64,000 nt of DNA from DAOUAE01 sp034433795 (GTDB lineage: Bacteria; Chloroflexota; UBA6077; FW602-bin22; DAOUAE01). Location: contig DAOUAE010000008.1 in assembly GCA_034433795.1 (NCBI GenBank), positions 62,001 to 126,000 of the forward strand, written 5' to 3'. The position numbers and the translations under genes are program-made. A model generated the notes under the pieces. The model did not search any database. It saw only the letters and a list, made by a program, of their open reading frames with translations, and was not told the origin of the DNA. Below, in pieces: positions 35,988 to 44,689 of this stretch; within the stretch, counting starts at the first letter, position 1, and every line of letters starts with the position of its first letter.

Positions 35988-37048
35988 AAGGGCTGATCCT
36001 GAGCGGCGGGAAGGGCACGCGCCTGCGGCCGCTGACCTACACGGGCGCCAAACAGCTGGTCCCGGTCGCCAATAAACCCATTCTTTTCTACGTCATCGAA
36101 AGTCTGGTCGAGGCGGGGATCACCGATATCGGGATCGTGGTCGGCGAGACCCGCGACCAGATCCAGGCGGCGGTGGGAGACGGCCAGCGCTTCGGCGCCC
36201 GCGTCACCTACATCTACCAGCCCGAGCCGCTGGGGCTGGCCCACGCGGTCAAGATCGCCCGCGATTTCCTGGGCGATGAGCGGTTCGTGATGATGCTGGG
36301 CGACAACATCTTTCAGGGCGGTATCCGGCGGCTGGTCGAGACGTTTCAGAGCGGCACGATGGACTGCCAGATCGTCCTGACCCCGGTCCCCGATCCCCGC
36401 CAGTTCGGGGTGGCCGAGCTCCAGGACGGGCGGGTGGTCCGGCTCGAGGAGAAGCCGAAAGAGCCCCGGAGCAATCTGGCTCTGGTGGGCATCTACATGT
36501 TCGACCGGGCGATCTGGGAGGCGGTCGAGGCCATCAGGCCCTCCTGGCGGGGGGAGCTGGAGATCACCGACGCGATCCAGTACCTGGTCGAGCGCGGCTA
36601 CGAGGTCCGGGCCCATATCCACGAGGGCTGGTGGATCGACACCGGCAAGAAAGACGACCTCCTGGAGGCCAACCGGCTGCTCCTCCAGGAGATCGAGCCC
36701 CGGATCGAGGGGACGGTGGACCAGGACTCGCGGATCTACGGCAAGGTGGTCATCGAGGAGGGCGCCGAGGTCCACCACAGCGTGGTCCGGGGACCGGCGG
36801 CCATCGGCCGCAATACCCGGATCGTCAACGCCTACATCGGCCCCTACACCTCGATCTACCACGACTGCCTGATCGAGGGGAGCGAGATCGAGCACTCGAT
36901 CGTCCTGGAGCACAGCCGCATCGTCGACGTGCCGCAGCGGATCGAGGAGAGCCTGATCGGGCGGTACGTGGAGATCTGCCGGTCGCCGATCAAGCCCAAG
37001 GCCTACAAGTTCACTCTGGGCGACTACTCCAGCGTCGGTGTTCTCTGA
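35984..37048 (+). CDS. rmlA: Glucose-1-phosphate thymidylyltransferase (long form)
   Basis: A 354-residue nucleotidyltransferase. The N-terminal GLILSGGKGTRLRPLT loop and KQLVPVANKPILFYVIE are family signatures. FVMMLGDNIFQGG carries the metal-binding Asp, and ELEITDAIQ and GWWIDTGKKDDLLEAN mark the sugar site. A left-handed beta-helix C-terminal part (repeated V-x-E/G-x-A/S-x-I hexads) identifies the long form. It makes dTDP-glucose, the substrate of RmlB encoded 864 bp downstream. Genes for RmlC/RmlD are not in the window, so the end product could be another dTDP-deoxysugar. Confidence 0.95.
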   Translation: MKGLILSGGKGTRLRPLTYTGAKQLVPVANKPILFYVIESLVEAGITDIGIVVGETRDQIQAAVGDGQRFGARVTYIYQPEPLGLAHAVKIARDFLGDERFVMMLGDNIFQGGIRRLVETFQSGTMDCQIVLTPVPDPRQFGVAELQDGRVVRLEEKPKEPRSNLALVGIYMFDRAIWEAVEAIRPSWRGELEITDAIQYLVERGYEVRAHIHEGWWIDTGKKDDLLEANRLLLQEIEPRIEGTVDQDSRIYGKVVIEEGAEVHHSVVRGPAAIGRNTRIVNAYIGPYTSIYHDCLIEGSEIEHSIVLEHSRIVDVPQRIEESLIGRYVEICRSPIKPKAYKFTLGDYSSVGVL

Positions 37049-37896
37049 TGCCAGACTACCGCCTCCTGGTCGTGGATATCGACGGGACGCTGGTCGGGCG
37101 GGATGGGCGCATCCGACCACGGGTCCGGGCGGCCATTCAGGCCGCCCTGGCCCGGGGAGTCAGGGTGGCCCTCTGCACCGGCCGGCCGCTCCGCGCCTGT
37201 CGGCCGTTGGTGGCCGCGCTGGGGCTGACCGGACCGCAGATCGCCTTCGACGGCGCGCTGGTGAGCGATAGTGCCGGGACCACGGTGGTGCTCCGCCAGC
37301 CGGTGGCCAACCGGGCGCTGGCCGCGCTCTACGCCTGGGCGCGCGCGGTCGATCTCTGTCTGGAGCTCTATACCGAGGCCGGCTACTACATCGACCGGCC
37401 GTGGCCGGAGTCTCGCCGGCACGGCGCGCTCATCGGCCTGCCGCCGGTGGTGGCCGATTACGGCCCGCTGCTGGCGAGCGCCACCCTGATCAAAGGGCAG
37501 TTCGTGGTGGCCGATCCGGCCCGGCGGGCGCTGGTGGAGGCCTGTCTGGCCACCGCCCCATCGGATCTGCGCTTCGCCTGGGCCAAGCCGCCCCCGGATC
37601 TGCCGGGTCTGGACTTTGTGAACATCACCCATCCGGCGGTGGACAAGGGGACGGCGGTCCGGGCCCTGGCCGCCTACTATGGTCTGCCCCTCACCGCGGT
37701 TATGGCGGTCGGCGACGGCCCGAACGACCTCCCCTTCCTCCGGGTCGCCGGTCTGGCGGTGGCCATGGGCAACGCCTGTGAGGCGGTCAAGGCGGCGGCT
37801 CACGTGGTGACCGCTCCCCTGGAGGAGGACGGGCTGGCTCTGGCGGTCGAGCGTTTCCTGTTATCCCGGCCGGTCCAGACTGGCCGGACCGGCTGA
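37048..37896 (+). CDS. HAD superfamily (Cof-type) phosphatase
   Basis: A 282-residue Cof-like hydrolase. Motif I is LLVVDIDGTLVG (two Asp), motif II is ALCTGRPLRA, and motif IV is VMAVGDGPNDLPFL, with the C2-type cap between. TGATG coupling (1-bp overlap) links it to rmlA. Family members dephosphorylate sugar phosphates, nucleotides or cofactors. The position between rmlA and rmlB suggests sugar-phosphate handling, but that is inference. Confidence 0.9.
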   Translation: MPDYRLLVVDIDGTLVGRDGRIRPRVRAAIQAALARGVRVALCTGRPLRACRPLVAALGLTGPQIAFDGALVSDSAGTTVVLRQPVANRALAALYAWARAVDLCLELYTEAGYYIDRPWPESRRHGALIGLPPVVADYGPLLASATLIKGQFVVADPARRALVEACLATAPSDLRFAWAKPPPDLPGLDFVNITHPAVDKGTAVRALAAYYGLPLTAVMAVGDGPNDLPFLRVAGLAVAMGNACEAVKAAAHVVTAPLEEDGLALAVERFLLSRPVQTGRTG

Positions 37897-37911
37897 ACAC
37901 GGGGGGAGAGC

Positions 37912-38913
37912 GTGCGCACACTCCTGGTCACCGGCGGTGCCGGTTTCATCGGCAGCAACTTCGTGCGGTACTACCTGGCTCGGTATCCCGACTGCCGGAT
38001 CGTCGTGCTGGACAAACTCACCTATGCCGGCCGCCTGGAGAATCTGGCCGACGTCCTGAGCGATCCGCGGCTGGAGTTCGTCCAGGGCGATATCTGTGAT
38101 CCGCTGGTGGTCGAGCCGCTGGTGGCGCGGGCCGATGCGGTCGTCAATTTCGCCGCCGAGACCCATGTGGACCGGGCGGTGATGGAGGCGGGCGTCTTCG
38201 TCCAGACCAACGTCTACGGGGTCTACGTGCTGCTGGAGGCGGCCCGTAAGTACCGGGTGCAACGCTTTCTGCAGGTCAGCACCGACGAGGTCTACGGCTC
38301 GGTCGAGGTGGGCTACGCCTCCGAGGAGGCTCCCCTGGCGCCCCGGAACCCCTACGCCGCCTCCAAGGCCGGGGCTGACCTCCTGGCCCGCTCCTACTTC
38401 ATCACCCACGGCGTGCCCGTTCTGATCACCCGTGGGGGGAACAACTTCGGCCCCTATCAGTATCCGGAGAAGTTCATCCCCCTGGCCATCACCAACGCTC
38501 TCGAGGATCTCCCCATCCCGATCTACGGCGATGGCCAGAACGTCCGCGACCGTCTCTACGTGCTGGACCACTGCGCCGCCATCGATCTGGTGCTGGAGAA
38601 GGGAACGCCGGGCGAGGTCTACAATATCTTCGCCGGGCACGAATACACCAACCTGGCGGTAGCCCGGCTGATTCTCGATCTGCTGGGCAAGCCCCACGAT
38701 CTCATCCGCTTTGTGAAAGACCGGCCAGGCCACGACCGCCGCTACGCGCTGGATACCGCGAAGGTGCGGGCGCTGGGCTGGCAGCCACGCTACCGTTTCG
38801 AGGAGGCGCTGGCCACGACCGTCGAGTGGTACCGCACCCACCAGGAGTGGTGGCGGACGATCAAGCGGGGCGAATTCGCCCACTACTACCAGCGCAATTA
38901 CGGGTGGCGGTAG
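37912..38913 (+). CDS. rmlB: dTDP-glucose 4,6-dehydratase
   Basis: A 333-residue extended short-chain dehydrogenase. NAD-binding LLVTGGAGFIGSNFVRYYL at the N-terminus, LDKLTYAGRLENL, the Thr-Asp-Glu catalytic triplet in VSTDEVYGSV, and YAASKAGADLL with active-site Tyr/Lys are all present. It converts dTDP-glucose to dTDP-4-keto-6-deoxyglucose. GTG start with GGGGGAGAG upstream. Part of the polysaccharide block; an MFS gene starts 3 bp after the stop. Confidence 0.96.
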   Translation: MRTLLVTGGAGFIGSNFVRYYLARYPDCRIVVLDKLTYAGRLENLADVLSDPRLEFVQGDICDPLVVEPLVARADAVVNFAAETHVDRAVMEAGVFVQTNVYGVYVLLEAARKYRVQRFLQVSTDEVYGSVEVGYASEEAPLAPRNPYAASKAGADLLARSYFITHGVPVLITRGGNNFGPYQYPEKFIPLAITNALEDLPIPIYGDGQNVRDRLYVLDHCAAIDLVLEKGTPGEVYNIFAGHEYTNLAVARLILDLLGKPHDLIRFVKDRPGHDRRYALDTAKVRALGWQPRYRFEEALATTVEWYRTHQEWWRTIKRGEFAHYYQRNYGWR

Positions 38914-38916
38914 AGG

Positions 38917-40209
38917 ATGAGCGGGCGCCGCCCGGGCGGCTGGCGGGCGCTGGTGGTCCCGCTGGGCGGGCTGATGCTGGTCTGGGCCGACCCGGTCTAC
39001 CGGGCGGTCTTCCTCGTGAACCTGTTCAGCGCCGTCATCATCGGCGCCCTGGGGCCGGTGACGATCCTCTGGGCGGTGGGCGACCTGGGGCTGACCGAGT
39101 CGCAGGCCATCTTCATCGTGGTGGTGTACGCGCTGGCCTTCGCCATCTCCGGCCCGGTCGGCGGCTATCTGACCGACCGTTGGGGACGGCGCAAGCCGCT
39201 GGTCGTGGTGGGGATGGTGGCCCTGCCGCTGCGCACCCTCTCGTTCGCTCTCCTGACCGACTACCGGCTCATTTTGCTCAGTTCGTTTGTGATCTCGCTC
39301 ATTCCGGGAGGTAATCTCTACGCGGTTCTGGCCGACCACTTCGCCGCCCAGGAGCAGCGCGGTCACCTGGTGCCGCGCAACACCATCAACGCGGCGGTTC
39401 GGCTGGCCTTTCCCCTCGGGGTGGCGGCCGGAGCGCCCCTGGGCACGTTTCTCTATGAAATCGGTGGCGGGCGCCTGGTCTGGCTGACCCTGACGGTGCT
39501 GGGCGGGCTGACGCTGCTCTACGCCCTGGTGGCCCTGCCGGACACCCGCCCCCCTCGCCTGCTGACCCATACGCCCACGGCTCGGCCCCCGCGAGCGGGC
39601 TGGACCGGGCTCGTGACCGGGACCGGTCGGACGGTCCTGCTCTTTGTGGCCGCTCTCACCCTGTTCTACGCCGCCGCGATGGTCAGCCAGATTCTGGTCC
39701 CGTTGCACGTCACCCGCTATCTGCAGGCCTCGCCGGCCCTGGTCGGTCCTCTTTACACAGTGAACAGCCTGGTGGGCCTGGTCAGCCTGCCGCTGGCCGG
39801 GTATCTGGCCGACCGTCTCGGCGACCGGCCGGTGGTCCTGGCCAGTTTTCTCCTCCTGGCCCTCTCCTGGGCGCTTTTTCTGGTCGGGACCTCACTGGTC
39901 GCGCTGGTGGTGGCGATGGCGGTGGCCGCCCTGGCCGGCAGCGCCAACAGCGTCGCCATCACCATCGCCCAGCGTCTGGACCCGGCCCGTGTCGGGCTGC
40001 TCACCGCGCTCACGACCACCGCCTTCTGGATCGGTCGGAGCGGGGGGAATGTGGTCATCGGTCTGCTCATCGACTGGCTCGGTCTCCCGCGCATCTACTG
40101 GGTGCCGATCCTCGAGGCGCTGATCGGCTTCGGGCTGATGCTCGGCGTGACGGTGCCGGCGACCCGTCCGACCGCCCCGGCCATCACGTCCAGCCTGCCC
40201 CGACGCTAG
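38917..40209 (+). CDS. Major facilitator superfamily transporter
   Basis: A 430-residue protein with about 12 hydrophobic segments in two halves. The loop 2-3 signature GPVGGYLTDRWGRRKPL is clear, and a related motif, PLAGYLADRLGDRP, repeats in the second half. Substrate unknown; drug-efflux-like and sugar-efflux-like MFS carriers share these motifs. It is tightly linked to rmlB (3-bp spacing) and may be transcribed with it. Confidence 0.88.
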   Translation: MSGRRPGGWRALVVPLGGLMLVWADPVYRAVFLVNLFSAVIIGALGPVTILWAVGDLGLTESQAIFIVVVYALAFAISGPVGGYLTDRWGRRKPLVVVGMVALPLRTLSFALLTDYRLILLSSFVISLIPGGNLYAVLADHFAAQEQRGHLVPRNTINAAVRLAFPLGVAAGAPLGTFLYEIGGGRLVWLTLTVLGGLTLLYALVALPDTRPPRLLTHTPTARPPRAGWTGLVTGTGRTVLLFVAALTLFYAAAMVSQILVPLHVTRYLQASPALVGPLYTVNSLVGLVSLPLAGYLADRLGDRPVVLASFLLLALSWALFLVGTSLVALVVAMAVAALAGSANSVAITIAQRLDPARVGLLTALTTTAFWIGRSGGNVVIGLLIDWLGLPRIYWVPILEALIGFGLMLGVTVPATRPTAPAITSSLPRR

Positions 40210-40277
40210 CCGGCCGTCGCGCCCTGGCCGCGCGGCTGGCATGGGGCTTGCCGACCGTCGGGTGTGAGGGGGACGGG

Positions 40278-41351
40278 GTGGAGAGCGTCCGCCGGATCGC
40301 GGTCTTCCGCGCCCTCTATCTCGGTGACCTGCTCTGCGCCGTGCCGTTCTTCCGAGCCCTGCGCCGGGCCTGGCCGGCGGCCGAGGTCACCCTGATCGGG
40401 CTGCCCTGGGCCCGGGCGTTCGTCCGCCGCTGCTCCTATCTCGACCGCTTTGTGACCTTCCCCGGGTTCCCGGGGCTCTGGCCCCGGCCCGTTCGGCCCG
40501 ACCGGGTGCTGGCCGGTCTCCGGGCGCTCCAGGCCCGACGCTTCGATCTGGTCGTCAATCTCCACGGGGGCGGGCTGGTCAGCACGATCTTCTGTGTGCT
40601 CCTCGGCGGGCGCCGAACCGTGGGCCTCTACCAGCAGCCCGAGGCCCCCGACCTCTACGGGCTGGACCTGGCGGTGCCCTACCACACCGACCGCCACGAG
40701 GTCCAGCGGCTGCTGGCGGTGGCCACGGCCATGGGGTGCCCCCCGGCCGGCGACCATCTGGAGTTCGCCGTCCTCCCGGTCGACCGCCTGCGGCTCCGCC
40801 GCCGACTGCGTCGCTGGGGATTGCTCGCTCAGCCGTTCGTCGTTCTGCACCCCGGGGCGCGCGAGGCCAGCCGTCGCTGGCCCGCCGACCGCTTCGCGCA
40901 GGTGGGCGCGGCCCTGGCGGCCCGGGGGTACCGGATTGTCTTGACCGGCACGGCCGAGGAGCGGCCGGTCACCGCCGCCGTCCAGGCGGCCCTGGGCGGA
41001 CAGGCGCTCGATCTGGCTGGCCGGCTCGGTCTGGGGGACCTGGCCGCGCTGCTCGCCCGGTCGGCGCTGGTCGTCAGCAACGATACCGGGCCGGCCCATC
41101 TGGCGGTGGCCCTGGACCGGCCCGTGGTCGTCGTCTTCGGGGCGGCCGACCCGCGACGCTGGGCGCCCCGTGAGACCCGCCGGACCCGTGTGCTCAGCGC
41201 CCCGGTCTCCTGCCGACCGTGCGGTCGGGCCGAGTGCCCCTACGGGCACTACGCCTGCCTGACCGGGACCACGCCGGCGGCGGTTCTCCGAGCGGCGCTC
41301 GACCTTCTCGCCGCCAGCCGCCGGCTCCGGGCCGATCTCCCTGACGTTTAG
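40278..41351 (+). CDS. Glycosyltransferase family 9 (heptosyltransferase-like)
   Basis: A 357-residue GT-B enzyme. Beginning IAVFRALYLGDLLCAVPFFRALRRAWP and the C-terminal domain motifs VLHPGAREASRRWPADRFAQVG and VVSNDTGPAHLAVALDRPVVVVFG are hallmarks of the ADP-heptose:LPS heptosyltransferase family. Four cysteines follow (SCRPCGRAECPYGHYACL). In a bacterium without LPS it may add another sugar to a surface polymer. A GTG at 40278 preceded by GAGGGGG is preferred over an earlier start at 40248. Confidence 0.88.
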   Translation: MESVRRIAVFRALYLGDLLCAVPFFRALRRAWPAAEVTLIGLPWARAFVRRCSYLDRFVTFPGFPGLWPRPVRPDRVLAGLRALQARRFDLVVNLHGGGLVSTIFCVLLGGRRTVGLYQQPEAPDLYGLDLAVPYHTDRHEVQRLLAVATAMGCPPAGDHLEFAVLPVDRLRLRRRLRRWGLLAQPFVVLHPGAREASRRWPADRFAQVGAALAARGYRIVLTGTAEERPVTAAVQAALGGQALDLAGRLGLGDLAALLARSALVVSNDTGPAHLAVALDRPVVVVFGAADPRRWAPRETRRTRVLSAPVSCRPCGRAECPYGHYACLTGTTPAAVLRAALDLLAASRRLRADLPDV

Positions 41352-41389
41352 GCGAGAGAGCCTCTGGCTGGGCCGGACCGCCTGCTCCC

Positions 41390-41419
41390 TTGTTGGCACC
41401 GGCCAGAATCTGCTAAAAT
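41390..41419 (+). promoter_or_regulatory. Predicted promoter of the dnaJ operon
   Basis: TTGTTG (41390-41395), 18 bp, TAAAAT (41414-41419), 46 bp upstream of the dnaJ ATG. No CIRCE (HrcA) inverted repeat is seen. Confidence 0.5.
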
Positions 41420-41465
41420 GTCTTAGCCGTGGTGGTCAGGCCCCGGTTGAAGGATGGGATGGCGG

Positions 41466-42584
41466 ATGGCGAGTAAGCGCGACTACTACGAGGTCCTGGG
41501 CGTCTCCCGCGAGGCGACCGAAGAGGAGATCCGTCGAGCGTACCGGCGGCTCGCCCGCCAGTACCACCCGGACGTCAACAAGAGTCCGGATGCCGAAGAG
41601 CGCTTCAAAGAGATCACCGAAGCCTACGAGGTCCTGAGCGACCCGGAGAAACGGCGGCTGTACGACCGCTACGGCCACGCCGGGCCGGGCCAGGGCTTCG
41701 CTGGTCCGGGGGTCGGAGGCTTCGGCTTCGATGTGGTCGACCTGTTTGAGACCTTCTTCGGCGCCCGTCCGGGGGCCCGTCGGCCGGCCCGTGGCGGCGA
41801 TCTGCGGGTCGATCTCACGCTGACCTTCGAAGAGGCCGCCTTCGGCTGTGAGAAGCCGGTTGAGGTCCAGCGCTGGGAGCGCTGTCCGCACTGCGGCGGG
41901 CGGGGAGCCGAGCCGGGGACCGAACCGGTGGTCTGTCCGAACTGCCACGGCACCGGCGAAGTCCGCCGGGTCCACCAGACCCTCTACGCCCGCTTCGTCA
42001 ACGTGATGGTCTGCGAGCGCTGTCAGGGTGAGGGGCAGGTCATCACCACGCCCTGCGGCGCCTGTCAGGGGCGGGGCTACCGCCGGGCGACCCGGCAGGT
42101 GATGGTGACCGTCCCGGCCGGGGTGGACGAGGGCACGCAGATCCGGGTGCCCGGCGAGGGCGAGGTCGGCCAGAACGGTGGGCCGCCCGGCGACCTCTAC
42201 GTGCAGCTCCACGTCCAGCCCCATCCGGTCTTCAAGCGCCAGGGCAACGACCTGGTGTACGACCTCACGCTGAATGTGGCCCAGGCCGCGCTGGGGGCCG
42301 AGGTCGAGATCCCCCTCCTGGAGGGGGGCACCACCCGTCTGCGCATCCCGCCGGGGACGCAGCACGGGCGCACCTTCCGGATCAAAGAAAAGGGTATCCC
42401 CTACCTGCGGACCTACGGTCGGGGCGATCTGCAGGTTCGGGTTCGGGTGGAGATCCCTCAGAAGCTGACCGACGAGCAGCGCCGTCTCTTCACCGAACTG
42501 GCCCGCACCTTCGGCACGCCGGTTGCTGCCCACGACGGCAAGGGCTTTTTCGAACGGGTAAAGGACGCGCTGGGTGGCGAGTGA
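41466..42584 (+). CDS. dnaJ: Chaperone protein DnaJ
   Basis: A 372-residue type I Hsp40. J-domain (DYYEVLGVSREATEEEIRRAYRRLARQYHPDVNK, with HPD), a short Gly/Phe segment, and a zinc region with four CxxCxGxG-type repeats (CPHCGGRG, CPNCHGTG, CERCQGEG, CGACQGRG). The C-terminal substrate-binding domains follow. It stimulates DnaK ATPase and delivers clients. The ATG at 41466 gives the standard N-terminus. dnaK and grpE are not adjacent; prmA follows after 15 bp. Confidence 0.96.
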   Translation: MASKRDYYEVLGVSREATEEEIRRAYRRLARQYHPDVNKSPDAEERFKEITEAYEVLSDPEKRRLYDRYGHAGPGQGFAGPGVGGFGFDVVDLFETFFGARPGARRPARGGDLRVDLTLTFEEAAFGCEKPVEVQRWERCPHCGGRGAEPGTEPVVCPNCHGTGEVRRVHQTLYARFVNVMVCERCQGEGQVITTPCGACQGRGYRRATRQVMVTVPAGVDEGTQIRVPGEGEVGQNGGPPGDLYVQLHVQPHPVFKRQGNDLVYDLTLNVAQAALGAEVEIPLLEGGTTRLRIPPGTQHGRTFRIKEKGIPYLRTYGRGDLQVRVRVEIPQKLTDEQRRLFTELARTFGTPVAAHDGKGFFERVKDALGGE

Positions 42585-42599
42585 CGGTGAGCACCGCTG

Positions 42600-43565
42600 A
42601 TGGCTGGCCGCTGGCTGGAGGTCTGCGCTCAGGTCGACGCCGAGGCGGTCGAGGCGGTGGCGGCCCTCTTCCACCGCTATGTCTACGGCGGGGTGGCCAT
42701 CGAGGCCGGCCTCGCTGAGACGCCGGAGGTCGAGGCCTGGACACCGGAGGCCCTGGACCTCCGGGTCTCCCGCCTGGTGGTGAAGGGCTACCTGCCGCTC
42801 GACGCCGAGGCCGCGGAGAAATATCAGCGTCTGTGTGAGGGGCTCTGGCACCTGGCCCAGATCTGGCCGGTCGGCCCGCTCACCAGCCGCGAGCTCGACG
42901 AGGACGACTGGGCCCACGCCTGGAAGGAGCATTTCCCGGTCCTGCGGGTCGGCCAGCGCCTGGTCATCCGGCCCTCCTGGCGCCCGTACCAGCCGCAGCC
43001 GGGCGACTGCGTCGTCGAGCTGGACCCGGGGATGGCCTTCGGCACCGGCCTGCATCCCACCACCCGTCTCTGCCTCATCGCCCTCGAGCAGCTGGTGCGT
43101 CCAGGCAGCACGGTCCTCGACCTGGGCACCGGCTCCGGTATCCTGGCCCTGGCGGCGGCCCGACTGGGCGCCGCCACGGTCCTGGCCCTCGACATCGACC
43201 CGGTGGCGGTGGCCGCCTGCCAGGCCAACGTGGTCCGCAACGCGCTCACCGACCGCATCACGGTCTGTCAGGGGTCCCTGCCGCTGGTGCCTCCCCGTCA
43301 CTTCGACCTGGTGGTGGCCAACCTCACCACCCGGGTGATTCTGGACCTGGCGGCCGCCATGGTGGAGACCCTGGTGCCCGAGGGCTGGCTGGTCGCCTCG
43401 GGGGTCCTGGAGGAGCGGGCCGCGCTGGTGGCTGGAGCGCTGACGGCGGCCGGACTGCGGCTCGGCGGTTGGCTCGTCCAGGATCAGTGGGTGGCCCTCA
43501 TCGGTCGGAGAGCAGCATGCACCGCTTCTTCGTCGCCCCCAGCGCCCTCCAGCACCAGACGGTGA
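42600..43565 (+). CDS. prmA: Ribosomal protein L11 methyltransferase (PrmA)
   Basis: A 321-residue SAM-dependent enzyme that methylates ribosomal protein L11. The N-terminal substrate-recognition domain carries DDWAHAWKEHFPVLRVGQRLVI, then GMAFGTGLHPTTRLCL, SAM motif I VLDLGTGSGILALAAARLGA, ALDIDPVAV and the VVANLTTRVIL motif. The C-terminus runs 49 bp into the rsmE gene in another frame, so its last 15 residues (Ser/Pro-rich) are probably not conserved. Order dnaJ-prmA-rsmE is common in bacteria. Confidence 0.93.
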   Translation: MAGRWLEVCAQVDAEAVEAVAALFHRYVYGGVAIEAGLAETPEVEAWTPEALDLRVSRLVVKGYLPLDAEAAEKYQRLCEGLWHLAQIWPVGPLTSRELDEDDWAHAWKEHFPVLRVGQRLVIRPSWRPYQPQPGDCVVELDPGMAFGTGLHPTTRLCLIALEQLVRPGSTVLDLGTGSGILALAAARLGAATVLALDIDPVAVAACQANVVRNALTDRITVCQGSLPLVPPRHFDLVVANLTTRVILDLAAAMVETLVPEGWLVASGVLEERAALVAGALTAAGLRLGGWLVQDQWVALIGRRAACTASSSPPAPSSTRR

Positions 43566-44269
43566 CGCTGACCGGTCCGCAGGCCCACCAGATCGCCGTC
43601 GTCCTGCGGCTCCGCCCCGGTGAGCGCATTGTGGTCCTGGACAACTCGGGCTGGCAGTACCTGGTCGAGTTGCAGACGGTGACGCCCCAGCGGGTCGTGG
43701 GCCGGATCTGCGAGCGCTCGCTGGCTACCACCGAGCCGCGGGTCAAACTGACCCTCTACCAGGGGCTGATCCGGGCGCCGAAGTTTGAACTGGTTCTGCA
43801 GAAGTGCACCGAGATCGGGGTGGTGGCCTTCGTGCCGGTCCTCTGCGCCCGAAGCCTCGTCACCAGCGCCGACGAGACCCGCCCGGCCAAGTTCGAGCGC
43901 TGGCAGCGGATCATCGCCGAGGCGGCGGAGCAGAGCGGACGGGGGAAACTGCCGGTTCTGCACCCGGTCACCACCTTCGGACAGGCCTGCCGCCAGGCTC
44001 GGGGTCTGGCGCTGCTGGCCCACGAGCGCGCGCCGGCCCGGCCGCTGCGGACGGTGCTCCAGACGGTCGAGCGGCCCTTTGCGGTCAGCCTCTTCATCGG
44101 CCCCGAAGGGGGGTTCGCCCCGGAGGAGGTCGCCCAGGCGCAGGACTACGGGATCGTGCCGGTGGCGCTGGGGCCGCGGATCCTGCGGGCGGAGACCGCC
44201 GCGATTGTGGCCACGGCGCTGGTCCTGTACACTCTGGGCGATATGGATGAGCCGTCGCACGGGGGGTAG
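43517..44269 (+). CDS. rsmE: 16S rRNA (uracil(1498)-N(3))-methyltransferase (RsmE)
   Basis: A 250-residue SPOUT methyltransferase for U1498 of 16S rRNA. The PUA-like N-terminus (HRFFVAPSALQHQTVTLTGPQAHQIAVVLRL), LYQGLIRAPKFELVLQKCTEIGV, the SAM knot motif FIGPEGGFAPEEV and LGPRILRAETAAI are diagnostic. ATG at 43517, inside the end of prmA. The HIT gene starts 2 bp after its stop. Confidence 0.95.
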   Translation: MHRFFVAPSALQHQTVTLTGPQAHQIAVVLRLRPGERIVVLDNSGWQYLVELQTVTPQRVVGRICERSLATTEPRVKLTLYQGLIRAPKFELVLQKCTEIGVVAFVPVLCARSLVTSADETRPAKFERWQRIIAEAAEQSGRGKLPVLHPVTTFGQACRQARGLALLAHERAPARPLRTVLQTVERPFAVSLFIGPEGGFAPEEVAQAQDYGIVPVALGPRILRAETAAIVATALVLYTLGDMDEPSHGG

Positions 44270-44271
44270 AG

Positions 44272-44613
44272 ATGTCCTGTATCTTCTGCCGCATCATCCG
44301 TGGCGAGGTTCCCAGCCAGATCGTCTATCGCGACGACCAGGTGGTCGCCTTCCGCGATATCAACCCGCAGGCGCCGGTCCATATCCTGGTGGTGCCGGTC
44401 CGGCACATCGCCGGGGTGGCCGATCTCACGCCAGCCGACGTCGAACTGGCCGGACGGCTGCTCCTGGTGGCCCGCCAGCTGGCCGAGCAGGAGGGGGTCC
44501 GGGACCGTGGCTACCGGCTGGTGCTCAATCAGGGGCCGGATGCCGGTCAGAGCGTGGACCATCTGCACCTGCACCTCCTGGCCGGGCGGCGCTTCCACTG
44601 GCCGCCGGGCTGA
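44272..44613 (+). CDS. HIT family (histidine triad) hydrolase
   Basis: A 113-residue HINT-type purine nucleoside phosphoramidate hydrolase. The start CIFCRIIRGEVPSQIVY, the DINPQAPVHILVVPVRHI strand region and the triad DHLHLHLLAG (H-x-H-x-H) are complete. Cysteines at 3 and 6 with HIT His may bind zinc, as in many HINT proteins. It follows rsmE in the dnaJ operon. Confidence 0.94.
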   Translation: MSCIFCRIIRGEVPSQIVYRDDQVVAFRDINPQAPVHILVVPVRHIAGVADLTPADVELAGRLLLVARQLAEQEGVRDRGYRLVLNQGPDAGQSVDHLHLHLLAGRRFHWPPG

Positions 44614-44625
44614 GGGGCCCTTCGC

Positions 44626-44655
44626 TTTACAGCGTCGGCCCCGGTCTGGTACAGT
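44626..44655 (+). promoter_or_regulatory. Predicted promoter of the transketolase genes
   Basis: TTTACA (44626-44631), 18 bp, TACAGT (44650-44655), 35 bp before the ATG at 44690. Confidence 0.5.
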
Positions 44656-44689
44656 ACAGGCGGTGAGACTCGGAGAAAGGAGATCCAGG

